From Pseudomonadota bacterium (lineage in GTDB: Bacteria > Pseudomonadota > Alphaproteobacteria > Rhizobiales > Hyphomicrobiaceae): a stretch of DNA of 64,000 nucleotides. Location: positions 124,001 through 188,000 of the forward strand of contig JAFECE010000009.1 of NCBI GenBank assembly GCA_018242295.1. The letters are read 5' to 3'. Below the pieces are notes generated by a model. It did not search any database. It worked only from the letters and a program-made list of their open reading frames with translations, and was not told the origin of the DNA. Position numbers and translations under genes: made by a program. Positions 1-7,576 of this stretch are shown piece by piece. The first letter of the stretch is position 1, and every line of letters starts with the position of its first letter.

Positions 1-78
1 CCAATATTGGTTGACGGCACCCAGTTCGAGCTTCAGTGCCTCGTTCAAACGGGTGATGATTTCGTCGTTACCCTTCAT
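1..78 (-). CDS. bfr: Bacterioferritin, N-terminal 26 codons only (runs off the window)
   Basis: Reading leftward from ATG 76-78 gives [20 protein letters not shown] followed by AVNQYW. This is the start of helix A of bacterioferritin, including the conserved LxxELxAxNQY pattern whose glutamate is a ferroxidase ligand. The remainder lies outside the window. Bacterioferritin is a 24-meric cytoplasmic haem-containing iron store. A GGAG-rich Shine-Dalgarno lies just upstream. The bacterioferritin-associated ferredoxin gene lies upstream on the same strand, which is the classical bfd-bfr pairing, and an Irr-like palindrome sits in the spacer. Identification rests on 26 residues plus context. Confidence 0.85.
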   Translation of the reverse strand, partial: MKGNDEIITRLNEALKLELGAVNQYW

Positions 79-120
79 GCGCCGCTCCAAATATCTGCTT
101 TGATGCTTCCGGCCTCGAAG

Positions 121-137
121 TCCAGAAACATTCTAAA
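121..137. promoter_or_regulatory. Candidate Irr (ICE-type) iron-control box upstream of bfr
   Basis: The 17-mer TCCAGAAACATTCTAAA matches the rhizobial ICE consensus TTTAGAA-N3-TTCTAAA at 5 of 7 positions in the left arm and 7 of 7 in the right. It lies 43 bases before the bfr start codon, in the bfd-bfr spacer. In rhizobia, Irr represses iron-storage genes when haem and iron are scarce. Assignment to Irr is inferred from the motif and the neighbouring genes. Confidence 0.5.
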
Positions 138-222
138 GTAGACACCTAGCGGATATGAGCGAGCTTAACCAGAGCCTACCGCCAACTTGACGGAAGGAAA
201 TGCATAAACTTTTCTACTAGTT

Positions 223-558
223 CTAAGCGATTGCGCGCTGAGGGCGCCGGCCACGACGGGCAATTTCGGCATTGATGCGCTGCTGGCGCTGCTGTCGCCG
301 CTCCTCGATGCGGATGAGCTTGGCGCGGGCTTCAGCGAGAACGAAGGGGCAAACGTGGGTCGTCTCGGCCAACCGGTCCATCGCAGCATAAATTGCTGCA
401 ACCGTTACGGGCGCACACGTGCAGCAGTTCATCTTTTTGTTGAGGTGCCGGAACACAACGCCCGGAGTCGGGAGGATGCCAGGTCCAGTGCTCATGATTT
501 CGGTGACGGCGACATCGATATCGCGGTCAGATATTACGGCGCACGAGCAGACGATCAC
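223..558 (-). CDS. bfd: Bacterioferritin-associated ferredoxin (BFD-type [2Fe-2S] protein)
   Basis: From GTG 556-558 the protein starts MIVCSCAVISDRDI, the canonical BFD opening, and four cysteines in a C-x-C ... C-C-x-C arrangement (VCSC, NCCTC) form the [2Fe-2S] site. Bfd docks on bacterioferritin and supplies electrons that release stored iron. I chose GTG 558 because a perfect GGAG lies six bases upstream; the in-frame TTG at 570 would place that GGAG inside the gene and directly follows a stop codon. The product is about 111 residues, longer than the usual 60-90 because of a basic Arg/Gln-rich C-terminal tail (ERRQQRQQRINAEIARRGRR) of unknown role. It is transcribed toward bfr. Confidence 0.85.
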   Translation of the reverse strand: MIVCSCAVISDRDIDVAVTEIMSTGPGILPTPGVVFRHLNKKMNCCTCAPVTVAAIYAAMDRLAETTHVCPFVLAEARAKLIRIEERRQQRQQRINAEIARRGRRPQRAIA

Positions 559-833
559 TTTCGGCTCCAATCAAACGAGGTTCAAGGCCCCGGCATCGGA
601 TACCCAGTAGGGTAACACGTGATAGTTGGTCAAAAAAGTATACTTCCGTCAAGCACCCTTTTTGCCACTTGGAAATAGTACGCCCGCGAAGAATAATCAA
701 AAGAATCTAAGCAACCGAAGCGATTGAAGGTAGATTTTGCCTGCGGCCCGGCGTCCCGGCCACACGCGGGGGTGCGGATTGGCGCGAGTTTTCGGCAGTA
801 ATCGTAGTTTACCATCGCTAATGCGGGTGCCCG
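559..833. other. Divergent intergenic region bfd / sugar transporter
   Basis: These 275 bases separate bfd (leftward) from the sugar transporter (rightward) and should hold both promoters. The only structured element I see is a perfect 10-base palindrome AAGTATACTT at 636-645, flanked by A and T runs, which could be an operator. No convincing -35/-10 pair and no RNA gene were recognised. Confidence 0.3.
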
Positions 834-2087
834 ATGAGCTCACCGAAGGTTCAGACGGCCCAGGACGAGGCGACCGGCATCGTCACAATCGCCATCCTCT
901 TCTTCATTTTTGGCTTCGTGGCGTGGCTCAACGGCCCCCTGATCAGCTTCGTCAAGCTCGCGTTCAATCTCGATGATGTGAACGCCTTTCTCGTGCCGAT
1001 GGCGTTTTACCTCTCTTACTTTTTCCTGGCCCTGCCTGCGTCTGCCGTTCTCCGCCGGACCGGCATGAAGCAGGGCATGGCGATTGGTCTATTCGTGATG
1101 GCGATCGGCTCCGTTGTGTTCGGTGAGTTCACAACGGCGCGCCAGTATTCCGGAACGCTTACGGGACTGTTCGTCATCGGAGCGGGCCTGTCGCTCCTGC
1201 AGACCGCTGCGAATCCCTATGTTTGCATCCTCGGCCCGCACGAGAGCGCGGCCCGCCGCATCGCCCTCATGGGCATCTGCCACAAGTTTGCAGGCGTCCT
1301 CGCGCCGTTCGTTTTCGCGGCGCTCGTGCTGAAGGGCCTCGACAGCTTCGATGCCGAAGTGGCGAGCGCGCCAACGCCTGAAGCCCGCGAAGCATTGCTC
1401 GACGCTTTCGCCGCGCGCGTCTACGGGCCGTACATGCTGATGGCGGCGTTGCTTGGAATGCTCGGACTATGGATTGCCCGCTCGGGGCTGCCCGATCTCA
1501 GAACCGCACCGGCCAAAGATCATTCGGGAAAGTCGAGCATTTTCGATTTTCCGCACCTCTGGCTCGGCGTGCTCTGTCTTTTCCTCTACGTCGGCGTCGA
1601 GGTGCTGGCGGGAGATGCGATCGGACTATACGGAACGGGTTTCGGCCTCTCGCTCGCAGCGACGCGGCTTTTCACGTCTTACACGCTCTTCGCGATGCTC
1701 ATCGGCTATGTCGCCGGCCTTCTCGTCGTGCCGAGCGTCTTCTCACAACAAACCTATCTCGCCCTGTCGGCAGCATTGGGCGTTGTGCTGACAGTCGGCG
1801 CCTATCTGACGACTGGCTACACGTCGGTTGCGTTCATCGCGGCGCTCGGTTTCGCCAACGCGATGATATGGCCCGCGATCTTTCCGCTCGCGATCCGTGG
1901 CCTTGGCGCCCACACCGAGACGGGCTCCGCGCTCCTCATCATGGCGATCTCGGGCGGCGCGCTAATGCCTTACGCGTTCGGCCTGCTGAAGGAACACGTC
2001 GACTTTCAGCTCGCCTACCTGCTGCTCGCGATCCCTAGCTATCTCTACATTTTCTATTTCGGTGCCCGCGGGTGGCGCGCCGGATAA
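834..2087 (+). CDS. FucP/GluP-family sugar:proton symporter (MFS)
   Basis: The 417-residue product has about twelve hydrophobic segments and the FucP/GluP hallmarks: an N-terminal FFIFGFVAWLNGPLI segment, QTAANPYVCILGP after the first bundle, and RIALMGICHKFAG. This family in the major facilitator superfamily imports fucose, glucose, galactose or similar hexoses with protons across the inner membrane. Length is normal. ATG 834 opens the recognisable N-terminus, although its Shine-Dalgarno is weak. It stands alone; the next gene has its own promoter beginning almost at this stop codon. The exact sugar cannot be read from the sequence. Confidence 0.85.
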   Translation: MSSPKVQTAQDEATGIVTIAILFFIFGFVAWLNGPLISFVKLAFNLDDVNAFLVPMAFYLSYFFLALPASAVLRRTGMKQGMAIGLFVMAIGSVVFGEFTTARQYSGTLTGLFVIGAGLSLLQTAANPYVCILGPHESAARRIALMGICHKFAGVLAPFVFAALVLKGLDSFDAEVASAPTPEAREALLDAFAARVYGPYMLMAALLGMLGLWIARSGLPDLRTAPAKDHSGKSSIFDFPHLWLGVLCLFLYVGVEVLAGDAIGLYGTGFGLSLAATRLFTSYTLFAMLIGYVAGLLVVPSVFSQQTYLALSAALGVVLTVGAYLTTGYTSVAFIAALGFANAMIWPAIFPLAIRGLGAHTETGSALLIMAISGGALMPYAFGLLKEHVDFQLAYLLLAIPSYLYIFYFGARGWRAG

Positions 2088-2131
2088 TTTTACCCGGGTA
2101 TATTGACGGGCAGTTTTACCCGGGTAATATT
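2088..2131 (+). promoter_or_regulatory. Promoter with two ACCCGGGT palindromic operators for the DUF2239 gene
   Basis: A 13-base direct repeat TTTTACCCGGGTA occurs at 2088-2100 and 2114-2126, exactly 26 bases apart; each contains the palindrome TACCCGGGTA, and the second extends to a perfect TTACCCGGGTAA at 2116-2127. Between and over them is a good sigma-70 promoter: TTGACG at 2103-2108, a 17-base spacer, AATATT at 2126-2131. The second palindrome fills the spacer and touches the -10 box, and the first ends just before the -35. A dimeric repressor bound there would block RNA polymerase. No cognate regulator gene is adjacent. Confidence 0.65.
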
Positions 2132-2160
2132 GCCTCCAGCTGGATGCTGGAGCACAAGAC

Positions 2161-2742
2161 ATGGACCAAAAATTCACCGCCTTCGACGGCCGCCGCCGCT
2201 TTGTCTCGGGTTCGCGCGCCGAGGTGATCGCTGCAATCCGAACGCGCTCGGTGAAGCAGCCGAACATGTCACTGCTGATCTTCGATGACAGCACCGGTGG
2301 CCAGATCGATTTCGATTTGCGGGAAACGGCAGATGTTCCTGCCGCGAAGTCTCCATCATCTCTTGCAGAAGAAGCGCGCAGCCCCGGACGGCCGAAACTC
2401 GGCGTGGTGCCTCGCGAGGTGACTCTGTTGCCGCGCCACTGGGAATGGCTGGCGGCGCAGCCGGGCGGCGCGTCGGTGACGCTACGCAAACTTGTCGACG
2501 ATGCGCGCCGCAAGAACGCGGACGCGGACATCATTCGCACGGCCAGGGAGCGGGCCTATCGCTTCATGTCGGCGATGGCGGGCAACCTCGCGGGCTTCGA
2601 AGAAGCGACGCGCGCACTCTTCGCCGGCGACCGAACGCGCTTCGAAAGTCTCACAGCGAAATGGGCGGGCGATGTCCGCGATTACACGTACAGTCTCGCC
2701 GACGGCGCTTTTGCACCCGATGCGGAAAATGCGGCTCGGTAA
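2161..2742 (+). CDS. DUF2239 family protein
   Basis: The 193-residue protein contains the signature of the uncharacterised DUF2239 family: RPKLGVVPREVTLLPRHWEW followed by LAAQPGGASVTLRKLVDDARR (about residues 79-119), then a helical C-terminal half with YRFMSAMAGNLAGFEEATRALFAGD. It has no signal peptide or membrane segment and is presumably cytoplasmic. The family has no established function; the AQPGGASVTLRKLVD stretch looks like a compact DNA-binding-type helical unit, but that is only an impression. Tight operator control (2088-2131) suggests a condition-specific role. It converges on rsmD. Confidence 0.8.
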   Translation: MDQKFTAFDGRRRFVSGSRAEVIAAIRTRSVKQPNMSLLIFDDSTGGQIDFDLRETADVPAAKSPSSLAEEARSPGRPKLGVVPREVTLLPRHWEWLAAQPGGASVTLRKLVDDARRKNADADIIRTARERAYRFMSAMAGNLAGFEEATRALFAGDRTRFESLTAKWAGDVRDYTYSLADGAFAPDAENAAR

Positions 2743-2751
2743 GGTGGCTTC

Positions 2752-3318
2752 TTAGCCCGCCACGCCGAACCGCAGAATCGTGATTTCGGTATCGCCGTAG
2801 GTTCGGGCATCGAGCACTGTGAAGCCGTCTGGGAACGTGAGCGTTACGCCCGCGCGTTCTTCGAGCACCGAGATCGCGCCCGGCCGCAGCCAGTTGCCCC
2901 GAGCGAGCGCATCGAGCGCTTTCTCGCCCAAACCCTTGCCATAGGGCGGATCGAGAAACGCTAGATCATAGGGCTCCATATTGCCGGCCGGACCGAGGTC
3001 CGTCGCATCGCGGCGGAAGATGCGTGTCTCGCCCGTGAGACCCAGATTTTCGACATTCGTGCGAATGAGCGCGCGCGCGTCCGGCGCTTCTTCGACGAAC
3101 AGACAGTACGCAGCACCGCGCGACACGGCTTCGATGCCGAGCGCCCCCGTCCCGGCGAAAAGATCAATCACGCGCGCACCGTCGAGCGAGAAATCCGCAA
3201 TGCCGTGCGCGAGGATATTGAAAAGGCTCTCCCGCACGCGATCGGAAGTGGGCCGTATCTTCATGTCGTCCGGCGCTTGCAGGGCGCGGCCGCGAAACCG
3301 TCCAGCTACCACCCGCAT
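2752..3318 (-). CDS. rsmD: 16S rRNA (guanine-966-N2)-methyltransferase
   Basis: The 188-residue product begins MRVVAGRFRGRALQAP, typical of RsmD, with the SAM-binding motif DLFAGTGALG at residues 52-61 and the N2-guanine methyltransferase motif DPPY at 123-126. RsmD methylates G966 of 16S rRNA in the assembling 30S subunit. Its ATG overlaps the stop codon of the upstream pseudouridine synthase gene by one base (TGATG), so the two are almost certainly translationally coupled in one rRNA-modification operon. Length is as usual for the family. Confidence 0.93.
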   Translation of the reverse strand: MRVVAGRFRGRALQAPDDMKIRPTSDRVRESLFNILAHGIADFSLDGARVIDLFAGTGALGIEAVSRGAAYCLFVEEAPDARALIRTNVENLGLTGETRIFRRDATDLGPAGNMEPYDLAFLDPPYGKGLGEKALDALARGNWLRPGAISVLEERAGVTLTFPDGFTVLDARTYGDTEITILRFGVAG

Positions 3319-4199
3319 CAGTCGTCCGCCTCGCTCGCCGCCTTCCCGCGTGCGTGCCGCGCCTTGCGCTCGGCCTGACTTTCCGAAAATCCGAGTGCCT
3401 CGGAAGCTCTGGGCCCGAGCTGCGCAACGAGGATTTTCCGCCGCACCGCTTCGACAGCACCGGGCGCGAGATCGAGAAGCTGGAACGGCCCGAATGAAAC
3501 GCGAATGAGGCGGTTCACCGTAAGCCCGAGGTGAGCGAGCACGTTCCTAACTTCGCGATTTTTGCCTTCGCGGATAGCGATCGAAAGCCAGGTATTCGCG
3601 CCTTGCACGCTATCGACCGTCGCTTCGATCGGTCCGTAAACGGTACCGTCGATCGTGATGCCGTCCTTGAGCTTCGCGAGATCGTCCGGCGAGACGCGGC
3701 CCTTCGCGCGCACCCGGTACCGCCTGACCCAACCGTTCGCGGGCAGCTCCAGATGCCGGGCCAGCGCGCCGTCATTGGTCAGCAGCAACAGGCCTTCGGT
3801 ATTGAAATCGAGCCGTCCGACCGAGATCACGCGCGGCATCTCGGGCGGCATCTTATCGAAAACCGTCGGCCGGCCTTCGGGATCGGAATGCGTAGTGACG
3901 ATGCCTTTCGGCTTATGATAACGCCAGAGCTGCGGCGGCTCCGCAGTTGGCAGCGGCTTGCCGTCGACGAACACTTTGTCGGCCGGAGCGACTTCCACGG
4001 CCGGAGTTCGGAGCAGCTTGCCGTTGACGCTGACGCGGCCATCGGCGATCCAGCGTTCGGCCTCGCGGCGCGAGCAGAGCCCGGCGCGGGCCATGGCTTT
4101 GGCGATGCGCATCGGCGCATCCCGCTTCTCAGGCGCGGGGGCGGCAGCGGCAGGTTCGGCGACTTTGGATTTTGGTGGTCTGCTTGGTAATTTGGCCAT
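3318..4199 (-). CDS. rluB: RsuA/RluB-family rRNA pseudouridine synthase
   Basis: Starting at ATG 4197-4199 the product has 293 residues: a Lys/Pro/Ala-rich N-terminal tail, an S4 RNA-binding domain (about residues 30-80), and a catalytic domain with GRLDFNTEGLLLLTNDG, in which Asp131 is the expected nucleophile. RluB converts U2605 of 23S rRNA to pseudouridine; RsuA acts on 16S rRNA, and the GRLDxNTxGLLLLTNDG form favours the RluB branch. The open frame extends to 4433, but that extension is antisense to tadA and lacks family features, so I rejected it. Only 34 bases separate this start from tadA, so the divergent promoters must overlap the genes. Confidence 0.88.
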   Translation of the reverse strand: MAKLPSRPPKSKVAEPAAAAPAPEKRDAPMRIAKAMARAGLCSRREAERWIADGRVSVNGKLLRTPAVEVAPADKVFVDGKPLPTAEPPQLWRYHKPKGIVTTHSDPEGRPTVFDKMPPEMPRVISVGRLDFNTEGLLLLTNDGALARHLELPANGWVRRYRVRAKGRVSPDDLAKLKDGITIDGTVYGPIEATVDSVQGANTWLSIAIREGKNREVRNVLAHLGLTVNRLIRVSFGPFQLLDLAPGAVEAVRRKILVAQLGPRASEALGFSESQAERKARHARGKAASEADD

Positions 4200-4233
4200 C
4201 GGTAACACTGGGCTTTCGGAGCGAAGCGAGCTT

Positions 4234-4695
4234 ATGACATTGAAGGACGCCGTAAGCCATATGTCCCTTGCGCTCGAAGAGGCGAAAGCGGCGGCGAGCC
4301 GCGGCGAGGTGCCGGTCGGCGCCGTCATCGTCTCCGCTGAGGGCAAGGTTCTGGCGGCTGCCGGAAATCGGACGCGCGAACTTTGCGATCCGACGGCCCA
4401 CGCCGAAATTCTCGCGATCCGGGCAGCTTGCACAGAGCTCGGGGACGAGCGTCTCGTCGGCTGCAGTCTCTATGTCACGCTCGAGCCGTGCCCGATGTGC
4501 GCGGCGGCGATCTCCTTCGCGCGGTTGAAGCGCCTTTACTACGCCGCGAGCGATCCGAAAGGCGGCGGCATCGAGCAAGGCGCCCGCGTCTTCAGCCAGC
4601 CGACCTGCCATCACGTCCCCGAAATCTATCCGGGCATCGGTGAAGCCGACGCCAGCACCCTGCTGAAGACCTTCTTCGAACTGCGTCGCGATTAA
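4234..4695 (+). CDS. tadA: tRNA-specific adenosine deaminase
   Basis: The 153-residue protein has the cytidine-deaminase-fold zinc site: HAE at residues 56-58 (His ligand, catalytic Glu) and PCPMC with Cys86 and Cys89. It also has the TadA-typical FARLKRLYYAASDPKGG and FSQPTCHH segments. TadA deaminates A34 to inosine in tRNA-Arg(ACG) and is normally essential. ATG 4234 is preceded by GGAG at a longish spacing; ATG 4261 (MSLALEEAK) is a possible alternative. It is divergent from rluB and converges, across a repeat cluster, on the patatin gene. Confidence 0.93.
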   Translation: MTLKDAVSHMSLALEEAKAAASRGEVPVGAVIVSAEGKVLAAAGNRTRELCDPTAHAEILAIRAACTELGDERLVGCSLYVTLEPCPMCAAAISFARLKRLYYAASDPKGGGIEQGARVFSQPTCHHVPEIYPGIGEADASTLLKTFFELRRD

Positions 4696-4699
4696 TCCA

Positions 4700-5152
4700 C
4701 GCTTGCGTCATCCTCGAACGGACGAGCCTGCGAGGCCGTTCGGGGATCCAGCATAAAGTGGGTCGAAGGCCCAATATTGTGTCTTCGACGAATCTCACGC
4801 TGGATCCCCGGGCTTCGATGCGCCGTCGGCGCACTCGCCCGAGGATGACGAAGAACTCTCCCTCTCCCCGCGTGCGGGGAGAGGGAGAACACTGATCTTC
4901 CCGCTGGCATCCCGGCCAAGCGCAGCGTGGAGCCGGGACCCAGGCCCGCGATGTAAGATGGGTCCCGGGTCTCGCAAGTGGGCTCGCCCGGGATGACAGC
5001 TGTGGATCGTCTCCGACGACCCGTCATCCCGGCGTAGGCCGGGATCCAGGCAACGGGCAACGCATTCGCGCTTGCGGCCCGCGCGGAGCAATCCGCGTCT
5101 GCCGTTCTGTTGACGCTTGTCTGTGTGCCGGCCTCCGCCGGCATGACGGAGT
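4700..5152. repeat. Cluster of REP-like palindromic repeats in the tadA/patatin convergent gap
   Basis: The roughly 480 bases between tadA and the patatin gene are packed with short palindromes built around GTCATCC ... GGGATCCAG, the typical proteobacterial REP-like consensus. Units lie near 4705-4752, 4800-4850 (inverted), 4903-4942, 4960-4999 (inverted), 5020-5050 and 5125-5150. Some carry the CCGGCGTAGGCCGGGATCCAG form whose accidental translation gives WIPAYAGMTG. A separate G/C hairpin lies at 4857-4888. Elements of this sort are non-autonomous and probably moved by a REP-associated transposase elsewhere; they commonly collect at convergent 3' ends. Confidence 0.85.
4857..4888. repeat. 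Perfect 15-bp inverted repeat (hairpin) inside the REP cluster
   Basis: TCTCCCTCTCCCCGC at 4857-4871 is exactly complementary to 4874-4888, leaving a two-base loop. It lies between two convergent genes and is symmetrical, so either transcript would form the hairpin. There is no flanking U tract, so it is not a standard intrinsic terminator; it may act as a 3' stabiliser or be a separate dispersed repeat family. Confidence 0.7.
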
Positions 5153-5175
5153 GTGTGTAAGGTACCGTCGCTTAC

Positions 5176-6165
5176 TCACGAATCAGGGCGTTTGCGCGGA
5201 CGCGGAAGCAGCCGGCGTTTCGGACGCCTGGGTGCCGCGATCATCTTTTGAATGGGCTCGGCATCTTCGAGCACCGGCAGCGTCTCGACAGAGAGCACGC
5301 GCTGAAGCTGCTGCTTCAGCCGTTCCTTCGCCGGCTGCGCCGCCGCGAGAATGTCGTCGCACTTCAGGAAATCGAGCACTTGAAAATTGCTGGTTCCGGC
5401 GCGGATGAAAATGTCCGGTTGCTTGGCCCTGAGCTTTTCCTTGACGATGGTATGCTCGAACAGAAATGCGCTCGAAAAGAGAGCCGCGAACGCGGTCGGT
5501 GCGACGCGCTTCCCGTCCGCGACAGGCGAGCCGGAGACGTCGATCGCAACGACGATGTCGGTCTCGGGAAGCAGCAGGTCGAACGGCAACGGGTTCGTTA
5601 AGCCGCCATCGATCAGCGCCCGGCCCTCAAGAACGACGGGCTGAAAGAGGACAGGCAGCGCCATGCTCGCCGCGACCGCCGTCCTGAGCGGGCCTTCGGT
5701 AAAAACTTTCGGTTCCTGATCGTAGAAATCGGACGCGACGACCTTCAGCGGAATTTTGCAATCGGCGAAGGTCTCCTTCACCTCTTTCGGCAGAATGACA
5801 TCGAGAACGGTGAACGGGTCGAGAATGGCGTTCCGCGCGCCAAAGACGCTGAGCAGCCGTTGAAAGGGCTGCGCCGTCCTCGTGAAGAGATCGCGGATCA
5901 GACCGAAGCGTTGCGATAGGATGAAGCGCGTGTGATCGCGCAAATCGCGGCCCGACATTCCTGATGCATAAGCGGCGCCGTAGACCGCGCCGATCGACGT
6001 TCCTGCAATCACGTCGGGCTTGATGCCGAGTTCATCAAAGGCCTCGATCATTGCGACATGCGCGAGCCCGCGTGCACCGCCGCCGCCGAGTGCGAGGCCG
6101 ATCGTCGGCTTTCGTGCCGGCTGGCTGCCGTTCGGCGACGATGCTTGGGGCTTCAGAACGGTCAT
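5176..6165 (-). CDS. Patatin-like phospholipase (RssA/YchK type)
   Basis: The 329-residue protein has the patatin anion hole GLALGGGGARGLAH (residues 23-36), the nucleophile elbow GTSIG with Ser57, and the catalytic DGG with Asp186. These define the Ser-Asp dyad of patatin-like phospholipases, which hydrolyse acyl esters of membrane lipids. No signal peptide is visible, so it is expected to act on the inner membrane from the cytoplasm. The C-terminal tail is strongly basic (RRPKRRLLPRPRKR), possibly for membrane contact. It follows purD by 41 bases on the same strand and is probably co-transcribed. The natural substrate is unknown. Confidence 0.88.
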   Translation of the reverse strand: MTVLKPQASSPNGSQPARKPTIGLALGGGGARGLAHVAMIEAFDELGIKPDVIAGTSIGAVYGAAYASGMSGRDLRDHTRFILSQRFGLIRDLFTRTAQPFQRLLSVFGARNAILDPFTVLDVILPKEVKETFADCKIPLKVVASDFYDQEPKVFTEGPLRTAVAASMALPVLFQPVVLEGRALIDGGLTNPLPFDLLLPETDIVVAIDVSGSPVADGKRVAPTAFAALFSSAFLFEHTIVKEKLRAKQPDIFIRAGTSNFQVLDFLKCDDILAAAQPAKERLKQQLQRVLSVETLPVLEDAEPIQKMIAAPRRPKRRLLPRPRKRPDS

Positions 6166-6206
6166 GCGATGCCGCTATCCCATTGTCCGCCGTTAACGCG
6201 ACTTGC

Positions 6207-7484
6207 CTACGTCTCGGTTCGCTGCAACGCCCGCCAGCCGATGTCCTTGCGGTAGAAGCCACCTGGCCAATCGAGTTTCGCAACCGCCGCATAGGCCGCG
6301 TTGCGCGCCTCGGCAATTGTCTTCCCGCGTCCGGTAACGTTTAGCACTCGGCCGCCGTCCGCAATAAGACGCTCGCCGTCGCGACGGGTGCCGGCGTGGA
6401 ATATTTCGACGTTCGGAACCGCGCGCGCTTGATCCAGGCCCTTGATCTCGGTGCCTTTTTGCGGCGTTCCAGGATAGCCGTTGGCGGCCATCACAACCGT
6501 CAGGGCAGCGTCATCGCTCCACCGGAGATCGAAGTTCGCAAGCACGCCGTCGGTTGTCGCGAGCAACGCCGCGAGCAGATCCGATTTGAGCCGCATCATC
6601 AAAACCTGCGTTTCGGGATCACCGAAACGTACGTTGTATTCGATGAGCTTCGGCCCGGTCGCCGTGATCATGAGCCCCGCGAAAAGCACGCCCTTGAACG
6701 GCATGCCCCGCGCCGCCATTTCCTTCACCGTCGGCTCGATGATCTCGCGCATCACGCGGTCGTGCATGGCGGGAGTGACGATCGGAGCCGGGGAATAGGC
6801 CCCCATTCCGCCGGTGTTCGGGCCGGTATCGCCGTCACCGACGCGCTTGTGATCTTGCGCCGTTGCGAGCGCCAGCGCTGTCGTTCCATCGCAGAGAGCA
6901 AAGAAGCTGGCTTCCTCGCCGTGCAGAAATTCCTCGATGACGAGTTCGGCTCCGGCCGAGCCGAAGCTGCCCGAGAAACACGCGTCGACAGCGGCTTCGG
7001 CTTCTTCGCGCGTCGCGGCGATGACGACGCCTTTGCCGGCGGCCAAGCCGTCCGCCTTGACGACGATCGGCAGGCTCTGGCTGGCGAGATATGTCTTCGC
7101 CGATTGCGCATCGGCGAAACGCCCATATGCCGCCGTCGGGATGCCCGCAGCGCGACAAAGATCTTTGGTGAAACCTTTGGAGCCTTCGAGCTGCGCTGCC
7201 CTCTTCGACGGGCCGAAATAGCGAATACCGGCCTCAGCCAGGGCATCACCCAGGCCCGCGACCAGTGGCGCTTCGGGCCCGATCACGACGAGTTCGATCC
7301 GCTCATCGCGGCAGAACTGAATGATGCGTGCTTGGTCGCCCGGATCGATGGGGATACATTGCGCCACTTCGGCGATCCCGGCGTTGCCGGGCGCGCAGAA
7401 GAGTTTTGTCAGAAGAGGACTCGCGCTCAGGGCCCACGCAAGCGCATGCTCGCGACCGCCCGAGCCGAGGAGAAGGACGTTCAT
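6207..7484 (-). CDS. purD: Phosphoribosylamine-glycine ligase (GARS)
   Basis: From ATG 7482-7484 the 425-residue protein begins [19 protein letters not shown], the invariant PurD start, and carries ATP-grasp motifs ([54 protein letters not shown]). It catalyses the second step of de novo purine synthesis: phosphoribosylamine plus glycine plus ATP to GAR. The frame is open for 21 codons further upstream, but that part overlaps the divergent xseA leader and has no family support. Length is normal. xseA lies divergently. Confidence 0.95.
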   Translation of the reverse strand: MNVLLLGSGGREHALAWALSASPLLTKLFCAPGNAGIAEVAQCIPIDPGDQARIIQFCRDERIELVVIGPEAPLVAGLGDALAEAGIRYFGPSKRAAQLEGSKGFTKDLCRAAGIPTAAYGRFADAQSAKTYLASQSLPIVVKADGLAAGKGVVIAATREEAEAAVDACFSGSFGSAGAELVIEEFLHGEEASFFALCDGTTALALATAQDHKRVGDGDTGPNTGGMGAYSPAPIVTPAMHDRVMREIIEPTVKEMAARGMPFKGVLFAGLMITATGPKLIEYNVRFGDPETQVLMMRLKSDLLAALLATTDGVLANFDLRWSDDAALTVVMAANGYPGTPQKGTEIKGLDQARAVPNVEIFHAGTRRDGERLIADGGRVLNVTGRGKTIAEARNAAYAAVAKLDWPGGFYRKDIGWRALQRTET

Positions 7485-7511
7485 CAGGTCGCCTGTTGCA
7501 ATCCGGGCCTC

Positions 7512-7535
7512 GGTGTAGCATCGGGTGTAGCATCG
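7512..7535. repeat. Tandem 12-bp duplication between purD and xseA
   Basis: GGTGTAGCATCG occurs twice head to tail at 7512-7523 and 7524-7535 in the 92-base divergent spacer between purD and xseA. It could be a duplicated operator half-site or simple slippage; nothing in the sequence decides. Confidence 0.6.
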
Positions 7536-7576
7536 AACGTGAAACAAGCAAGACCGCGAAACAGAACAGTAAGCTA

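Noticed and set aside
4200-4433. N-terminal extension of the pseudouridine synthase
   Set aside because: It is antisense to tadA and lacks family residues; ATG 4199 begins the real protein.
4692-5144. 150-residue leftward open frame including WIPAYAGMTG
   Set aside because: It is a translation of REP-like repeats; this peptide recurs as an artefact wherever such elements occur.
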